A stretch of DNA of 64,000 bases from Lachnoclostridium phytofermentans (GCF_000733755.1 NZ_JPOF01000007.1:434001-498000); one strand, 5' to 3'; positions 1 to 9,103 are shown, numbered from the stretch's first letter. A program made the numbers and translations. Notes: generated by a model not told the origin, from the letters alone.

Positions 1-395
1 TCTTTTTCTGCTTTGTATAAGGTATCATGGAATAGAAAAATCATCAATGCTGCTTCGCACCGCTGAAGCGGTAAGGCCTTGACACTTTCTCTATTCTAAG
101 CTTAGTAGTAATTAAGCAGAATTAAGGTGATTTCCGTCATGCGGAAGATTGATTTCCATTTTGCCGGAATTCCGATTTCAGACAGCAAGAATATTCATTC
201 ATTAATTGGTCAATAAGTTTTGAAGTTATCTTATAAATTTATTCGTTATATATAGATGAAGTATATATTTTCAAAAACTATTTTGTAACGCCCAATCCCC
301 ATTTTCTTCTTTTCAAAAACTTTAATATCATTTTCAAAAACTATTTTGTAGTAATACAACAACCTTAAAGAATAATTAGAAATTGATTAACCATA
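1..395. other. Intergenic, no gene recognised
   Basis: No convincing gene is seen here. The first 80 bases have an open frame but no start inside the window. A small palindrome (ACCGCTGAAGCGGT, 59-72) sits near the left edge. A 21-base sequence starting ATTTTCAAAAACT occurs at 267-287 and again at 330-350, with a partial third copy near 310-321. The rest is AT-rich. Confidence 0.5.
267..350. repeat. Direct repeat, 21 bp, two copies plus a partial
   Basis: Positions 267-287 and 330-350 are identical over 21 bases, 63 bp apart start to start. A shorter version (TTTTCAAAAACTTT) lies between them at 310-323. The spacing is six helical turns, so protein-binding sites upstream of the PadR operon are possible, but nothing else supports that. 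Confidence 0.6.
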
Positions 396-429
396 TTGAC
401 AGTACAATATTATACGTTGTATAGTATTG
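396..429 (+). promoter_or_regulatory. Promoter and candidate PadR operator
   Basis: A TTGACA box (396-401) and TATAGT box (420-425) are 18 bp apart. An inverted repeat with 11-bp arms (CAATATTATAC 405-415, GTATAGTATTG 419-429; one mismatch) overlaps the spacer and -10 box. PadR-family regulators commonly repress their own operons from such palindromes, so autorepression by the next gene is inferred. Confidence 0.6.
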
Positions 430-504
430 ATAACGAAATAATATTATACTAAAAATAAGGGAATGATATGGGATAATATGATAATAGTAAAAGGAGTTGA
501 TTAC

Positions 505-822
505 ATGGTTTTTAATACAGGATCCGCACTCTTGGACGCAATCGTACTGGCTGCGGTTTCTAAGGAACCGGAAGGAACTTATGGCTATAAAATAACGCAA
601 GATGTAAGAGAGGCAATTGACATTTCGGAATCTACGCTTTACCCAGTTCTTCGTAGATTACAAAAAGATGATTGTTTGGAAGTGTATGATATGGAAATTG
701 CGGGACGAAACCGAAGGTATTATAAAGTAACATCACAAGGGAGAATTCAGCTTCAGCTGTATTGTTCGGAGTGGAAAAACTATTCCGCAAAGATAAGTAA
801 AATTTTTGAGGGGGTGGCGTAG
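505..822 (+). CDS. PadR-family transcriptional regulator
   Basis: 105 residues, the usual length of a compact PadR regulator (winged helix plus C-terminal dimerisation helix). The segment YGYKI...ISESTLYPVLRRLQKD followed by GRNRRYYKVT is the typical PadR recognition helix and wing. I chose the ATG at 505 because AAAGGAG lies 7-8 bases upstream; an in-frame ATG at 463 has no ribosome site. It is the first gene of a tight operon with a DUF1700, a DUF4097 and a PspC gene, a grouping common in Firmicutes and thought to respond to envelope conditions. It probably controls this operon from the palindrome over its promoter. Ligand unknown. Confidence 0.9.
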   Translation: MVFNTGSALLDAIVLAAVSKEPEGTYGYKITQDVREAIDISESTLYPVLRRLQKDDCLEVYDMEIAGRNRRYYKVTSQGRIQLQLYCSEWKNYSAKISKIFEGVA

Positions 823-1698
823 TTGAACCGTGTTGAGTTTTTAAATGAGTTAGAAGAGTTGCTACAGGATTTAGAAACTGAGGAAAAAATGGAAGCACTC
901 GCGTTCTATGATAGCTATTTTGAGGAAGCAGGAGAACTGAATGAACCAGTTATTTTAAGAGAATTAGGTTCGCCTGCAAAAGTTGCAGAAAGTATTAAAA
1001 AAGATCTTGGAGCAATAAAAGAAGAGGAGCTTGGTGAGTATACCGAAAGAGGTTACCAGAGTAGTAATCAAAGTAAAGACAGTATTATGAAATTGAACGA
1101 AGTTACTACCTCTGACTCTAAAGAAGCGAATGAGAATGAGTTACAGAGTGATACCGCTATTAAACAAAATTCTAGTTATCAGAGTCAGAGTACGGCAGAT
1201 CAAACTCAGAGTGCAAACAATAAAAACCAAGAAACTAGTTCTCAGAAATCTAATACAGCGGATCAGAATCAAAAGGAAAATTATCAAAACCAGAACATGC
1301 ATTATCAAAATACTACCTATCAAAATCAAAGACCTGTTGTCAAAAAGACTGGTATTAATGTATTTGCCTTAATTCTATTATGCATCTTTGGGTTTCCAAT
1401 TTTAATCCCTTTGATGATTGCCTGCTTTGCAACCGTATTTGCTTTAGTGGTAGGATTTGGTGGAGCTGGTATCGGATGTATTGTATTAGGATTTTCGGTA
1501 TTTGTTATGGGTGTAACGAAAGTATTTGTACTTCCACTGTTTGGTGCTTTATCCGTTGGGGGAGGAATGATATGTTTTGGCATCGGTTTATTGCTATTTC
1601 TAGTAGCTTGCGCTTGTGCTAAGATGTTCCCAGCATTAATTCGTGGTCTCGTTAGTCTGTTAAAAGCACCATTTGGGGGAAGGAGTGTAGCAGCATGA
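823..1698 (+). CDS. DUF1700 (HAAS domain) membrane protein
   Basis: 291 residues. The first ~75 residues (LNELEELLQDL...YYDSYFEEAGE-like pattern ending in SPAKVAESIKKDL) match the HAAS/DUF1700 helical domain usually paired with PadR regulators. Residues ~80-165 are a low-complexity Gln/Asn/Ser/Thr-rich linker with repeated QNQ motifs. Three hydrophobic segments (~178-270) rich in Gly follow, so the C-terminal part is membrane-embedded. It starts with TTG directly after the PadR stop codon, with GAGGGGGTGG as ribosome site, and ends in an ATGA overlap with the next gene, implying translational coupling. Probably a membrane partner or sensor for the DUF4097 protein; the function is unproven. 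Confidence 0.85.
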   Translation: MNRVEFLNELEELLQDLETEEKMEALAFYDSYFEEAGELNEPVILRELGSPAKVAESIKKDLGAIKEEELGEYTERGYQSSNQSKDSIMKLNEVTTSDSKEANENELQSDTAIKQNSSYQSQSTADQTQSANNKNQETSSQKSNTADQNQKENYQNQNMHYQNTTYQNQRPVVKKTGINVFALILLCIFGFPILIPLMIACFATVFALVVGFGGAGIGCIVLGFSVFVMGVTKVFVLPLFGALSVGGGMICFGIGLLLFLVACACAKMFPALIRGLVSLLKAPFGGRSVAA

Positions 1699-2558
1699 AA
1701 TCAGCAGGGAGAATCGTTTTAGGAATTGCTTGTGCATCGATAGGAATTGGCATTGCAATACTACTTTTTGGTACTTTGTTTAGTGGTGGTAGAGATCGGA
1801 ATCGGTATAATACATTTTCCTACCAAGATGAAGTAAAGGATGTTACTTCCATTGATCTTGATATCGACTTTGCAAAAGTACACATCGTAGAAGGGGATAC
1901 CTTCCATGTCGAGGTTAAAAATACTACGGAAGATGGATTTCATAGTGAAGTTAAAAATGGAGTATGGTATCTAGAGGATAATTTTGATGACCGTTATTCT
2001 ATTAATCTATTTGGGCTTAGACTACCAATCAACATTAATGTCGGGTTTCATAGGGAAGATGAGTGGTATCCTACCATTATAGTAACTCTACCAGAAGGCT
2101 TTGTTGCGGATGAATTTGATATGGAATTTGGAGCAGGAGAGTTAGTAGCGGAATATATTAATGCAAACTCTGTGGATTTTTCAATGGGAGCTGGTGAGAT
2201 GACATTAAAGAATCTATCCGTTAAAGATCATTCTGAATTTTCAGTAGGTGCAGGTTCTATAAAGATTAATCGACTTACTGCGAAAGATGTTACGATGGAC
2301 TGTGGTGCAGGTGAAATCAACGTTTCAGGTGAAATCCTTGGAAATAGCTATATAAACTGCGGTGTTGGCGAAATCAACCTTGATCTAGACGGAGAGGAAG
2401 AGGATTTTAATTATATTGTTGACTGTGGTATTGGAAGTGTTAAAATAAATAATAAGGAATGGGACTTTACGACACATCAAAGTATATATAATGATAATGC
2501 AAAAGGGACATTTGAACTGGATTGTGGTGTTGGTTCCATTAGTCTTAGAATTCGTTAA
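1695..2558 (+). CDS. DUF4097 family beta-strand repeat protein
   Basis: 287 residues. One N-terminal membrane anchor (~8-28), then an outward-facing domain made of short repeated strands: FGAGELVAEY, MGAGEMTLKN, VGAGSIKINR, CGAGEINVSG, CGVGEINLDL, CGIGSVKINN, CGVGSISLRI. The G-A/V-G-E/S-I periodicity is the signature of DUF4097 adhesin-like beta-solenoids. It overlaps the preceding DUF1700 gene by ATGA and is followed by pspC, so it is part of the same unit. Related proteins cluster with envelope-stress genes; a direct biochemical role is not known. Confidence 0.85.
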   Translation: MKSAGRIVLGIACASIGIGIAILLFGTLFSGGRDRNRYNTFSYQDEVKDVTSIDLDIDFAKVHIVEGDTFHVEVKNTTEDGFHSEVKNGVWYLEDNFDDRYSINLFGLRLPININVGFHREDEWYPTIIVTLPEGFVADEFDMEFGAGELVAEYINANSVDFSMGAGEMTLKNLSVKDHSEFSVGAGSIKINRLTAKDVTMDCGAGEINVSGEILGNSYINCGVGEINLDLDGEEEDFNYIVDCGIGSVKINNKEWDFTTHQSIYNDNAKGTFELDCGVGSISLRIR

Positions 2559-2596
2559 TTGGTGTGTTTAAGAAGAGTAGAAAGGAAGGCTAAATT

Positions 2597-2773
2597 ATGC
2601 AGAAAAAATTAGTGAAATCTCGTACAGACAGAAAAATATGTGGAGTATGTGGAGGAATTGCAGAATATATTAATTTAGACCCTACGGTGGTTCGAATTTT
2701 ATGGATTATCTTTGCATTCTGCGGTGTTGGTATCCTTGCATATATTGCTTGTGCATTCGTAATGCCAGACTAA
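2597..2773 (+). CDS. PspC domain protein
   Basis: A 58-residue reading frame. The sequence begins MQKKLVKSRTDRKICGVCGG, continues IAEYINLDPTVVRILWII and ends in a hydrophobic helix, which is a complete stand-alone PspC domain: a cytoplasmic amphipathic part (KICGVCGGIAEY motif) and one membrane segment. AAAGGAAGG lies upstream at a good distance. PspC proteins in Firmicutes accompany LiaF/DUF4097/DUF1700 proteins in envelope-stress modules. Last gene of the operon; a terminator follows at 2819. Confidence 0.9.
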   Translation: MQKKLVKSRTDRKICGVCGGIAEYINLDPTVVRILWIIFAFCGVGILAYIACAFVMPD

Positions 2774-2818
2774 GTAATATATTATATTAGGTAATATTTA
2801 TTTGAGATAACATAGAAG

Positions 2819-2861
2819 GGACTAAATTAGTGCGAAATTAGCCTAGATTTAGTCCTTTTTT
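2819..2861 (+). terminator. Intrinsic terminator of the PadR-PspC operon
   Basis: GGACTAAAT (2819-2827) pairs exactly with ATTTAGTCC (2847-2855), followed by six T residues. Confidence 0.85.
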
Positions 2862-3165
2862 CTGCGTTTGATACCATAATATAAGCGATAGACTAAGGTG
2901 TTTAAGAATGATATCCGTATAATCTAATAGTTTTTTACCTAAGAGAATGACATATGAGTTTTTTTATCGTTACTTTTTATACTTTGATATTGAAATAACT
3001 ATGAAATTACCTGGTTTATTTTAACTTATTTGCTGGTCGCATTACTTTACAAGAGAAATAAATTGTGTTAAAGTATACGATATTATAATGTACGATATTA
3101 CGTATACTCTATACTATCGTGTGACATAATGGTGAAAATGAAATGTAATATTAATGGAGGCATTT
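2862..3165 (+). other. argS upstream region
   Basis: No gene seen. A TATAAT box at 3084-3089 with a poor -35 match (TTGTGT, 3063-3068, spacing 15) is the best promoter candidate for argS. GTATACG (3073-3079) is repeated inverted as CGTATAC about 20 bp downstream. I looked for T-box leader features and did not find a T-box sequence or a terminator. Confidence 0.4.
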
Positions 3166-4950
3166 ATGATAAAAGTTATTGATCAATTATCCAATATCTT
3201 TACTGCTGCATTTGTAAAGTGTGGTTACGAAGAAAAGTACGGAGTGGTAACGATATCGAATCGTCCGGATCTGTGTCAGTATCAATGTAATGGTGCTTTA
3301 GCAGCTGCAAAACAGTACAAAAAAGCGCCAATTATGATAGCAAATGAAATTGTAGAACTATGTAAAGATAATCCGGTTTTAAAAGAAATTACTGCTATTA
3401 TGCCAGGATTCATTAATTTTTCTATTAAGGAAGAATTTTTAGTAGATTATCTTCAAAGCATGTCAGTGGATGAACGCCTCGGCTGTGAAGAAACTAAGAA
3501 TCCAGATACTGTAGTTGTAGATTACGGCGGTCCTAATGTTGCAAAGCCTCTACACGTTGGACATCTTCGTCCTGCAATTATTGGTGAAAGCATTAAGCGT
3601 ATGGTACGTTTCTTAGGTCACAATGTAATAGGTGATGCACATCTTGGTGACTGGGGAACTCAGATGGGACTTATTATTGCAGAAGTAAGAAAACGTCAGC
3701 CAAATCTTCCTTATTTTGATGAAAGTTTTACTGGTGAATATCCAAGCGAAGCACCATTTACCATTTCTGAATTAGAGGAAATTTATCCAACTGCAAGCGA
3801 ATATTCAAAAGAACATCCAGAATTTCGTGAGGAAGCAAAGGAAATTGTATTTGAATTACAAAATGGTCATCGTGGATACACTGCACTATGGAATCACATA
3901 ATGACTGTCTCAGTTAACGACTTAAAGAAAAATTATGATAATTTAAATGTTCATTTTGATGTATGGAAAAAAGAAAGCGATGCGCAGCCTTATATTCCAA
4001 ACATGGTAACTTACTTAAAAGAGAATGGATATGCAAAATTAAGTGAAGGTGCTTTAGTTGTTGATGTAAAAGAAGAGACTGATACCAAAGAGATTCCTCC
4101 CTGTATGATTTTAAAATCTGACGGTGCAAGTTTATATGCTACTACTGATTTAGCTACCTTAGTAGAGCGTATGGAATTATTTAAACCAGCATCTGTTATC
4201 TATGTTGTAGATAAGCGTCAGGAACTTCACTTTGAATTAGTGTTCCGTTGTGTTAAGAAAACAAAGTTAGTACCAGAAGATGTGAAACTAACCTTCTTAG
4301 GTTTTGGTACGATGAACGGTAAAGACGGAAAGCCATTTAAAACAAGAGATGGCGGTGTAATGCGCCTTGAGTATTTAATGGATAGCATTAACGAAGAAGT
4401 TTATAAGAAGATTATGTCCAATCGTGAAATGAAAGAAGAGGAAGCGCGTGAGGTTGCCAGAATTGTTGGTTTGGCAGCATTAAAATACGGTGATTTATCA
4501 AATCAGGCATCAAAAGATTATATTTTTGATATTGATCGCTTTACTTCCTTTGAAGGAAATACAGGGCCTTATATTCTTTATACTATTGTTCGCATCAAGT
4601 CAATACTTGCAAAGTATCAGGAAGAAAATAAAGCAGTGGATGTAAGCAAGCTTTGTATCAAGTCTGGTAATGTTAGAGATTACGGTATTAGTGAAGTAAA
4701 TCTAATGTTAGAATGTGCAAAGTTCAATGATGTGATAGAACATGCTGCATATGAAAATGCTCCACATAAGTTATGCGCTTATGTTTATGATCTTGCAAAT
4801 GCATTTAGTACGTTCTATCATGAGAATAAAATTATTGCGGAAGAAAACAAAGAAAAACAGCAAGAATGGATTGCTCTCATTGAACTTGTTTTAAGAATAT
4901 TAACTACTTGTATTGATTTATTAGGTTTTAGCGCACCAGAAAAGATGTAG
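3166..4950 (+). CDS. argS: Arginyl-tRNA synthetase
   Basis: 594 residues, full length for class Ia ArgRS, which charges tRNA-Arg in the cytoplasm. The N-terminal add-1 domain is followed by the HIGH-type motif HVGH (130-133, in KPLHVGHLRPAIIGE). The catalytic domain contains LGDWGTQMG, and the degenerate KMSK region is FKTRDGG, as is normal for ArgRS. The C-terminal DALR anticodon-binding domain contains YDLANAFSTFYHENKI. The ATG at 3166 is preferred because an in-frame ATG at 3154 lies inside the ribosome site AATGGAGG. Single gene, with its own terminator. Confidence 0.96.
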   Translation: MIKVIDQLSNIFTAAFVKCGYEEKYGVVTISNRPDLCQYQCNGALAAAKQYKKAPIMIANEIVELCKDNPVLKEITAIMPGFINFSIKEEFLVDYLQSMSVDERLGCEETKNPDTVVVDYGGPNVAKPLHVGHLRPAIIGESIKRMVRFLGHNVIGDAHLGDWGTQMGLIIAEVRKRQPNLPYFDESFTGEYPSEAPFTISELEEIYPTASEYSKEHPEFREEAKEIVFELQNGHRGYTALWNHIMTVSVNDLKKNYDNLNVHFDVWKKESDAQPYIPNMVTYLKENGYAKLSEGALVVDVKEETDTKEIPPCMILKSDGASLYATTDLATLVERMELFKPASVIYVVDKRQELHFELVFRCVKKTKLVPEDVKLTFLGFGTMNGKDGKPFKTRDGGVMRLEYLMDSINEEVYKKIMSNREMKEEEAREVARIVGLAALKYGDLSNQASKDYIFDIDRFTSFEGNTGPYILYTIVRIKSILAKYQEENKAVDVSKLCIKSGNVRDYGISEVNLMLECAKFNDVIEHAAYENAPHKLCAYVYDLANAFSTFYHENKIIAEENKEKQQEWIALIELVLRILTTCIDLLGFSAPEKM

Positions 4951-4973
4951 CATTGATAAAAAGCGCGAAGGTG

Positions 4974-5006
4974 GACTGGAAAGTAACGAGCTTTCCAGTC
5001 TTTTTT
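4974..5006 (+). terminator. Intrinsic terminator of argS
   Basis: GACTGGAAAG (4974-4983) and CTTTCCAGTC (4991-5000) form a perfect 10-bp stem with a 7-base loop and six T residues. Confidence 0.92.
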
Positions 5007-5067
5007 CAATAAGAAAGATTTGATTACATAAGTGCATATCGAAAACCTATTTAGAAAGGACATGAAC

Positions 5068-6378
5068 ATGTATAAATTATTATCAAAGTTGGTTATCTAT
5101 CGTAACATAGAAAAAGACAGTATTTTAGTTCGATTGGCAGATATCATAGAACAATATCAGCGAGGTAATGCAAATAGAGAAGATACGATTGTAGCAATCT
5201 ATACGCAAATTCACAATTTATTAGATATTGCAACCGAATATGGGTTTAATCATAATTTGTGGCAGAATTATTTAAGCTATTTATTGGCTACTATTGAGAA
5301 TCCATTTAGTATGACCTGTGAAAAAATAGGAGCAAGAGAAGGCTCTGTAAATGAGTTTGCGAGAGGTGATTTTGCAATATTTAAGGATTTATTTCACTAT
5401 GATTTTAGTCCACTAGAGAATGAGCTTGGCATTGATTGTTTTAAAGTGATTACAAACTATAATGCAATTGAGAAAAACGGGAAAAGTTACAATCGAAGTG
5501 TCAGTGAAAAGGTGCAGGATCTAAGTAGAAAGATTGCTAAAGCTTCTGATGAAAATGAAATCTTTCAAATTGTAACTAATTTTTACAAAGATTACGGTGT
5601 TGGGATGCTTGGTCTAAACAAAGCTTTCCGCGTAGGAAAAGATGGCGATGAATTGAAATTATCACCGATTACGAATACCGAAGAGGTCGTACTCTCTGAT
5701 TTGATCGGATATGAAATTCAGAAGAAAAAATTAGTGGATAATACGAAGGCTTTCATCGAAGGAAAAAAAGCAAACAACGTCTTATTATTTGGAGATAGTG
5801 GAACCGGAAAATCAACGAGTGTTAAAGCTATCCTTAACGAATACTACCCAGAAGGACTTCGTATGATTGAAATTTTTAAGCACCAGTTTGAAGATTTATC
5901 TGGGGTCATCTCAAAGATAAAGAATCGAAATTATAAGTTTATTATCTACATGGATGATTTATCATTTGAGGAATTCGAAATTGAATATAAGTATCTAAAA
6001 GCGGTGATTGAAGGTGGTCTTGAAACAAAACCTGACAATGTATTAATCTATGCAACATCAAATCGCAGGCATCTAATTAGAGAAACCTGGAGTGATCGTT
6101 CCGACATGTCAAAAGATGAGTTGCATCGTTCTGATACAATGCAAGAAAAACTCTCTTTGGTTGCAAGATTTGGTATTAGCATCAATTACTCTGCGCCATC
6201 ACAAAAGGAATATTTTACAATTGTAGAAGAGTTAGCTAAAAAATACGATAATTTCGGATTATCAAAAGAGGAGCTGTTGCAAAAAGCGAATATGTGGGAA
6301 CTTAAGGGTGGTGGTTTATCTGGTAGAACTGCCTCTCAGTTTATAGTTTATATGTTAAGTCAAGAAGGTACATGTTAA
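5068..6378 (+). CDS. DUF815 family AAA+ ATPase
   Basis: 436 residues. The Walker A motif is GDSGTGKST (~242-250) and the Walker B motif is [10 protein letters not shown] (~290-299). ATSNRRHLI as sensor 1 and the surrounding sequence match DUF815, a stand-alone AAA+ family of unknown substrate. The ~230-residue N-terminal part is helical and has no recognised domain. The start at 5068 is chosen because GAAAGGA ends 7 bases upstream; a GTG at 5032 would overlap no ribosome site. The last codons and stop lie inside a terminator hairpin. Cellular role unknown. Confidence 0.85.
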   Translation: MYKLLSKLVIYRNIEKDSILVRLADIIEQYQRGNANREDTIVAIYTQIHNLLDIATEYGFNHNLWQNYLSYLLATIENPFSMTCEKIGAREGSVNEFARGDFAIFKDLFHYDFSPLENELGIDCFKVITNYNAIEKNGKSYNRSVSEKVQDLSRKIAKASDENEIFQIVTNFYKDYGVGMLGLNKAFRVGKDGDELKLSPITNTEEVVLSDLIGYEIQKKKLVDNTKAFIEGKKANNVLLFGDSGTGKSTSVKAILNEYYPEGLRMIEIFKHQFEDLSGVISKIKNRNYKFIIYMDDLSFEEFEIEYKYLKAVIEGGLETKPDNVLIYATSNRRHLIRETWSDRSDMSKDELHRSDTMQEKLSLVARFGISINYSAPSQKEYFTIVEELAKKYDNFGLSKEELLQKANMWELKGGGLSGRTASQFIVYMLSQEGTC

Positions 6379-6393
6379 TGTACCTTCTTGTTT
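6361..6393 (+). terminator. Terminator overlapping the end of the DUF815 gene
   Basis: CAAGAAGGTACAT (6361-6373) and ATGTACCTTCTTG (6378-6390) form a perfect 13-bp stem with a 4-base loop, then TTT. The stem includes the last five codons and the stop codon (6376-6378). The T run is short. Confidence 0.7.
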
Positions 6394-6449
6394 AATACAA
6401 GTCATAATACAAGTCATAATACAAGTCATAATACAAGTCATAATACAAG
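6394..6449. repeat. 12-bp tandem repeat, 4.7 copies
   Basis: AATACAAGTCAT is repeated perfectly at 6394-6405, 6406-6417, 6418-6429 and 6430-6441, followed by a partial copy to 6449. It starts right after a terminator stem. Confidence 0.95.
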
Positions 6450-6634
6450 ACAATAATACATGACATCACAACACTAGACATCTTTCTGGTATTTAGCAAT
6501 TTAAGTATACATAAATTTTATGGACATAAACTAAACCCTTCCGTCGATAAGAAATGATTTTTGTCGTAAATAGTAGAAATAATTATAATTAATACAAAAA
6601 TGTGCTATATTTGCTAAAATCTACAATAAATATT

Positions 6635-6663
6635 TTGACATTGTGATACGTCACTGGTAAAAT
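6635..6663 (+). promoter_or_regulatory. Sigma-A promoter of the SH3 protein gene
   Basis: TTGACA (6635-6640), 17-bp spacer, TAAAAT (6658-6663). The gene start is 125 bp downstream. Confidence 0.8.
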
Positions 6664-6788
6664 AGGGCTAGACGATTAATAAGGAAAACAGGTCATTCCT
6701 TATTGCAAATAAAAAGGTAGTGTTTACTACTTTGGCAGGTCGAGTTGTGTTAGCAAAGAAACGTATTGTATTGAAAGTGAGGTTAACC

Positions 6789-7961
6789 ATGGAGACAAAG
6801 ATTAGTAAAAATGGGAAACGAATCTTAAAAGGTGCAATGTTTGGAGCTTGTTTTGCGATGACAGTAGCACTTTTTGAAACTTCAGTTACCTATGGGCATG
6901 AACTGAAGATAAATGCATTAGTTTCTACTCAGACAAAGGATAAGGACGAAGTTTATTATATAGGCAAAGTGACAGGTGGTGTCAATGTCAGAGTGGGCGC
7001 AGGTTCTGATAAAAATCAGCTAGTTGTTGGTAATCAGAGTGTAAAGCTAAAAAAAGGTACTGAGGTAACAATACTATCCGAAGTGATGGTTGGTAAAAAG
7101 CCTTGGTATGAAATTCGGTTTGAATTTGAGAAAAATGAAGTAGTTGGCTATGCAACGAGTACATACATTGAGAAAACAAGTAAGACAGTTACTCCGACAC
7201 CAATACCGACACTATCTCCAACCCCAACTATAACCCCAACGACTGAACCAACTGCAATACCAACGGTAGAACCAACTACATCACCTACGCAGAATCAGAA
7301 GGAAACCGATAATAGCAAAGGTAGTATGATTCTTTGGATATTTGGTGGAATTGCTATGGTAGCGCTTGGTATCGTTTTAGCGCTATCCGTTAAAAAGAAA
7401 CGTAAAGAAGAGTATGCAGAAGCAAATGAAGTATCTAAAAAAGTTGAAAAACTTAAGAATATGGTGATTACGAAAGATATCGATGAGAAGGAATCACCAG
7501 ATGAAAAATTAAAACGCAAAGCACAGGGAAAATTTACAAAGGAAGGAAAACCAACACGCCAGCCAGTTGCAGTTCAACATACTTCTGAGGTGTATGTTAA
7601 GAATTCTAAACTCAATGAATCAAGTATTGTTACAGATGAATTTGCTGCTACTTCAGAGCAAGTTATCGAGGATATTTCTAAGAATAAGGATAGATTAGAA
7701 AAAAACAGCTTAGAAAAAGAGAACCTAGGAAAAGAGAACTTAGGAAAAGAAAGTGTGGAAAAGACTGATTTGAGAAAAGCGATTCAAGCACTTCGTGAGC
7801 ATGATATAGTAATTCATAAGTATTTTGGAAAAGGAGAAGTCTTCGATAACTCAGATGTCAAGCTGATTGAAGTTCGTTTTGGAGGAGATGTTCGATTCCT
7901 TAATAAAGAGCAATTGGTTAATAAAAAGTTATTACAGATTACGAATGAGCGTAGAAGGTAA
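6789..7961 (+). CDS. Membrane protein: SH3-like domain, Thr/Pro linker, TM, tudor-like tail
   Basis: 390 residues. An N-terminal hydrophobic segment (~12-34) looks like a signal or anchor. Residues ~55-128 (GGVNVRVGAGSDKN...KKGTEVTILSE...WYEIRF...GYATSTYIE) are a bacterial SH3 domain, usually peptidoglycan-binding. A PTP/TPT linker (134-168) is followed by a second membrane segment (~180-200) with positive residues after it. The cytoplasmic part is charged and ends (341-385) in IVIHKYFGKGEVF...IEVRFGG, which resembles the tudor-like C-terminal tail of PcrA/UvrD helicases. A Leu-Glu-Lys repeat lies at ~300-335. The ATG at 6789 has GTGAGG upstream. The combination is unusual; the function is unknown. 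Confidence 0.75.
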   Translation: METKISKNGKRILKGAMFGACFAMTVALFETSVTYGHELKINALVSTQTKDKDEVYYIGKVTGGVNVRVGAGSDKNQLVVGNQSVKLKKGTEVTILSEVMVGKKPWYEIRFEFEKNEVVGYATSTYIEKTSKTVTPTPIPTLSPTPTITPTTEPTAIPTVEPTTSPTQNQKETDNSKGSMILWIFGGIAMVALGIVLALSVKKKRKEEYAEANEVSKKVEKLKNMVITKDIDEKESPDEKLKRKAQGKFTKEGKPTRQPVAVQHTSEVYVKNSKLNESSIVTDEFAATSEQVIEDISKNKDRLEKNSLEKENLGKENLGKESVEKTDLRKAIQALREHDIVIHKYFGKGEVFDNSDVKLIEVRFGGDVRFLNKEQLVNKKLLQITNERRR

Positions 7962-8053
7962 TCATAAAAGCTAAGAACAATGGCATAAAAAGCACAAAAA
8001 ATAAGCACAAAAATGTAGAAGATAAGCATTTGCTTAAATACAAGTGAAACATA

Positions 8054-8093
8054 AGTGCTATATGGTATATATAACTACCATATGGCACTTTTT
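8054..8093 (+). terminator. Intrinsic terminator
   Basis: AGTGCTATATGGTA (8054-8067) pairs with TACCATATGGCACT (8076-8089) with one T-G pair, followed by TTTT. It ends the SH3 protein transcript. Confidence 0.85.
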
Positions 8094-8170
8094 ATCTTAT
8101 TAAGTTATATGATTTTACAAAAAAGATTATCCCAAGGAAAAGGTGTTAAAGCACCAGAATAGAGGTTATA

Positions 8171-9103
8171 ATGACAGAATATATCGTATCAAAACAGGAT
8201 GACGGACAATTTAAAAGTGTACAGGAAGCAATCAATGCTATCATAAATGATGGTGTGGAGAACGCCACGATATCTGTGAAAGAAGGATGTTATGAGGAAC
8301 TTGTTACTATCCCGAAAGGAATCAAAAATCTGAGGTTAAAGGGTGAAGGAAGCGACAAAACCAAAATAACATATGGAAATTATGCAGGTATTATAACAAA
8401 ATCAGGTGAAAAACTTGGTACCAATCGTAGTGCAAGTGTTTTTATTGATGTAGATAATGCCACATTTGACGGAATCGCCTTTGAAAACAGCTATATACAA
8501 GAAGGTTTTGATACTTCAGGTCGTCAAGCTGTTGCAGTAAATTCAACGGGGAACGGATTAATCTTTACGAACTGTGCATTTTATGGACGCCAGGATACTC
8601 TTTATGTACGGGAAGGAAGCTGTTTATTTCAAGATTGCTATATAGAGGGAGATATTGATTTTATCTTTGGAGCAGCTGAGGCTGTATTTGCTCGTTGTGA
8701 AATTCATTCTAGAAATTGTGGCTCTAAGGAACTGAATGGTTATGCGACAGCTGCGAGTACAAAGGCAAAGGATGAGTATGGTTTTATATTTTATCAGTGT
8801 AATTTTACTGCACCATCGGAGGTTGCCCCTAATACAGTGTATCTAGGTAGGCCATGGCATCCAAGTGCAGCTACAGAACCAGTATGCTCTGCAACCATAT
8901 TAATGAATTGCGAGCTTGGAAAACATATCAAAGAAGAGGGTTGGACTTACATGGGACAGGTTTGGCCAGAAACAGAGCGCTTTTTTGAGTATCAATCTAC
9001 TGGTAAGGGAGCCAAGCAAAATGAGCATCGTAAGCAATTAACAGAGGAAGAAGCTTGTAAAGTCAGAACTCTTATTGAAACAAAGTTATGTAAAATAAAC
9101 TAA
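8171..9103 (+). CDS. Pectinesterase (CE8), no signal peptide
   Basis: 310 residues, a single right-handed beta-helix pectin methylesterase domain of carbohydrate esterase family 8, which removes methyl esters from galacturonan. Family catalytic residues are visible: Gln141-Asp142 in GRQDTLY, Asp163 in GDIDFIFGAAEA, and Arg227 in YLGRPWH. The protein begins MTEYIVSKQDDGQFKSVQEA with no hydrophobic leader, so it is predicted cytoplasmic and would act on imported oligogalacturonides. AGAGG precedes the ATG by 6 bases. Stand-alone gene between two terminators. A second CE8 gene lies at 26131-27168. Confidence 0.93.
   Translation: MTEYIVSKQDDGQFKSVQEAINAIINDGVENATISVKEGCYEELVTIPKGIKNLRLKGEGSDKTKITYGNYAGIITKSGEKLGTNRSASVFIDVDNATFDGIAFENSYIQEGFDTSGRQAVAVNSTGNGLIFTNCAFYGRQDTLYVREGSCLFQDCYIEGDIDFIFGAAEAVFARCEIHSRNCGSKELNGYATAASTKAKDEYGFIFYQCNFTAPSEVAPNTVYLGRPWHPSAATEPVCSATILMNCELGKHIKEEGWTYMGQVWPETERFFEYQSTGKGAKQNEHRKQLTEEEACKVRTLIETKLCKIN

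Noticed and set aside
2862-3165. Possible T-box leader for argS
   Set aside because: No T-box sequence, specifier stem or terminator is visible before argS.
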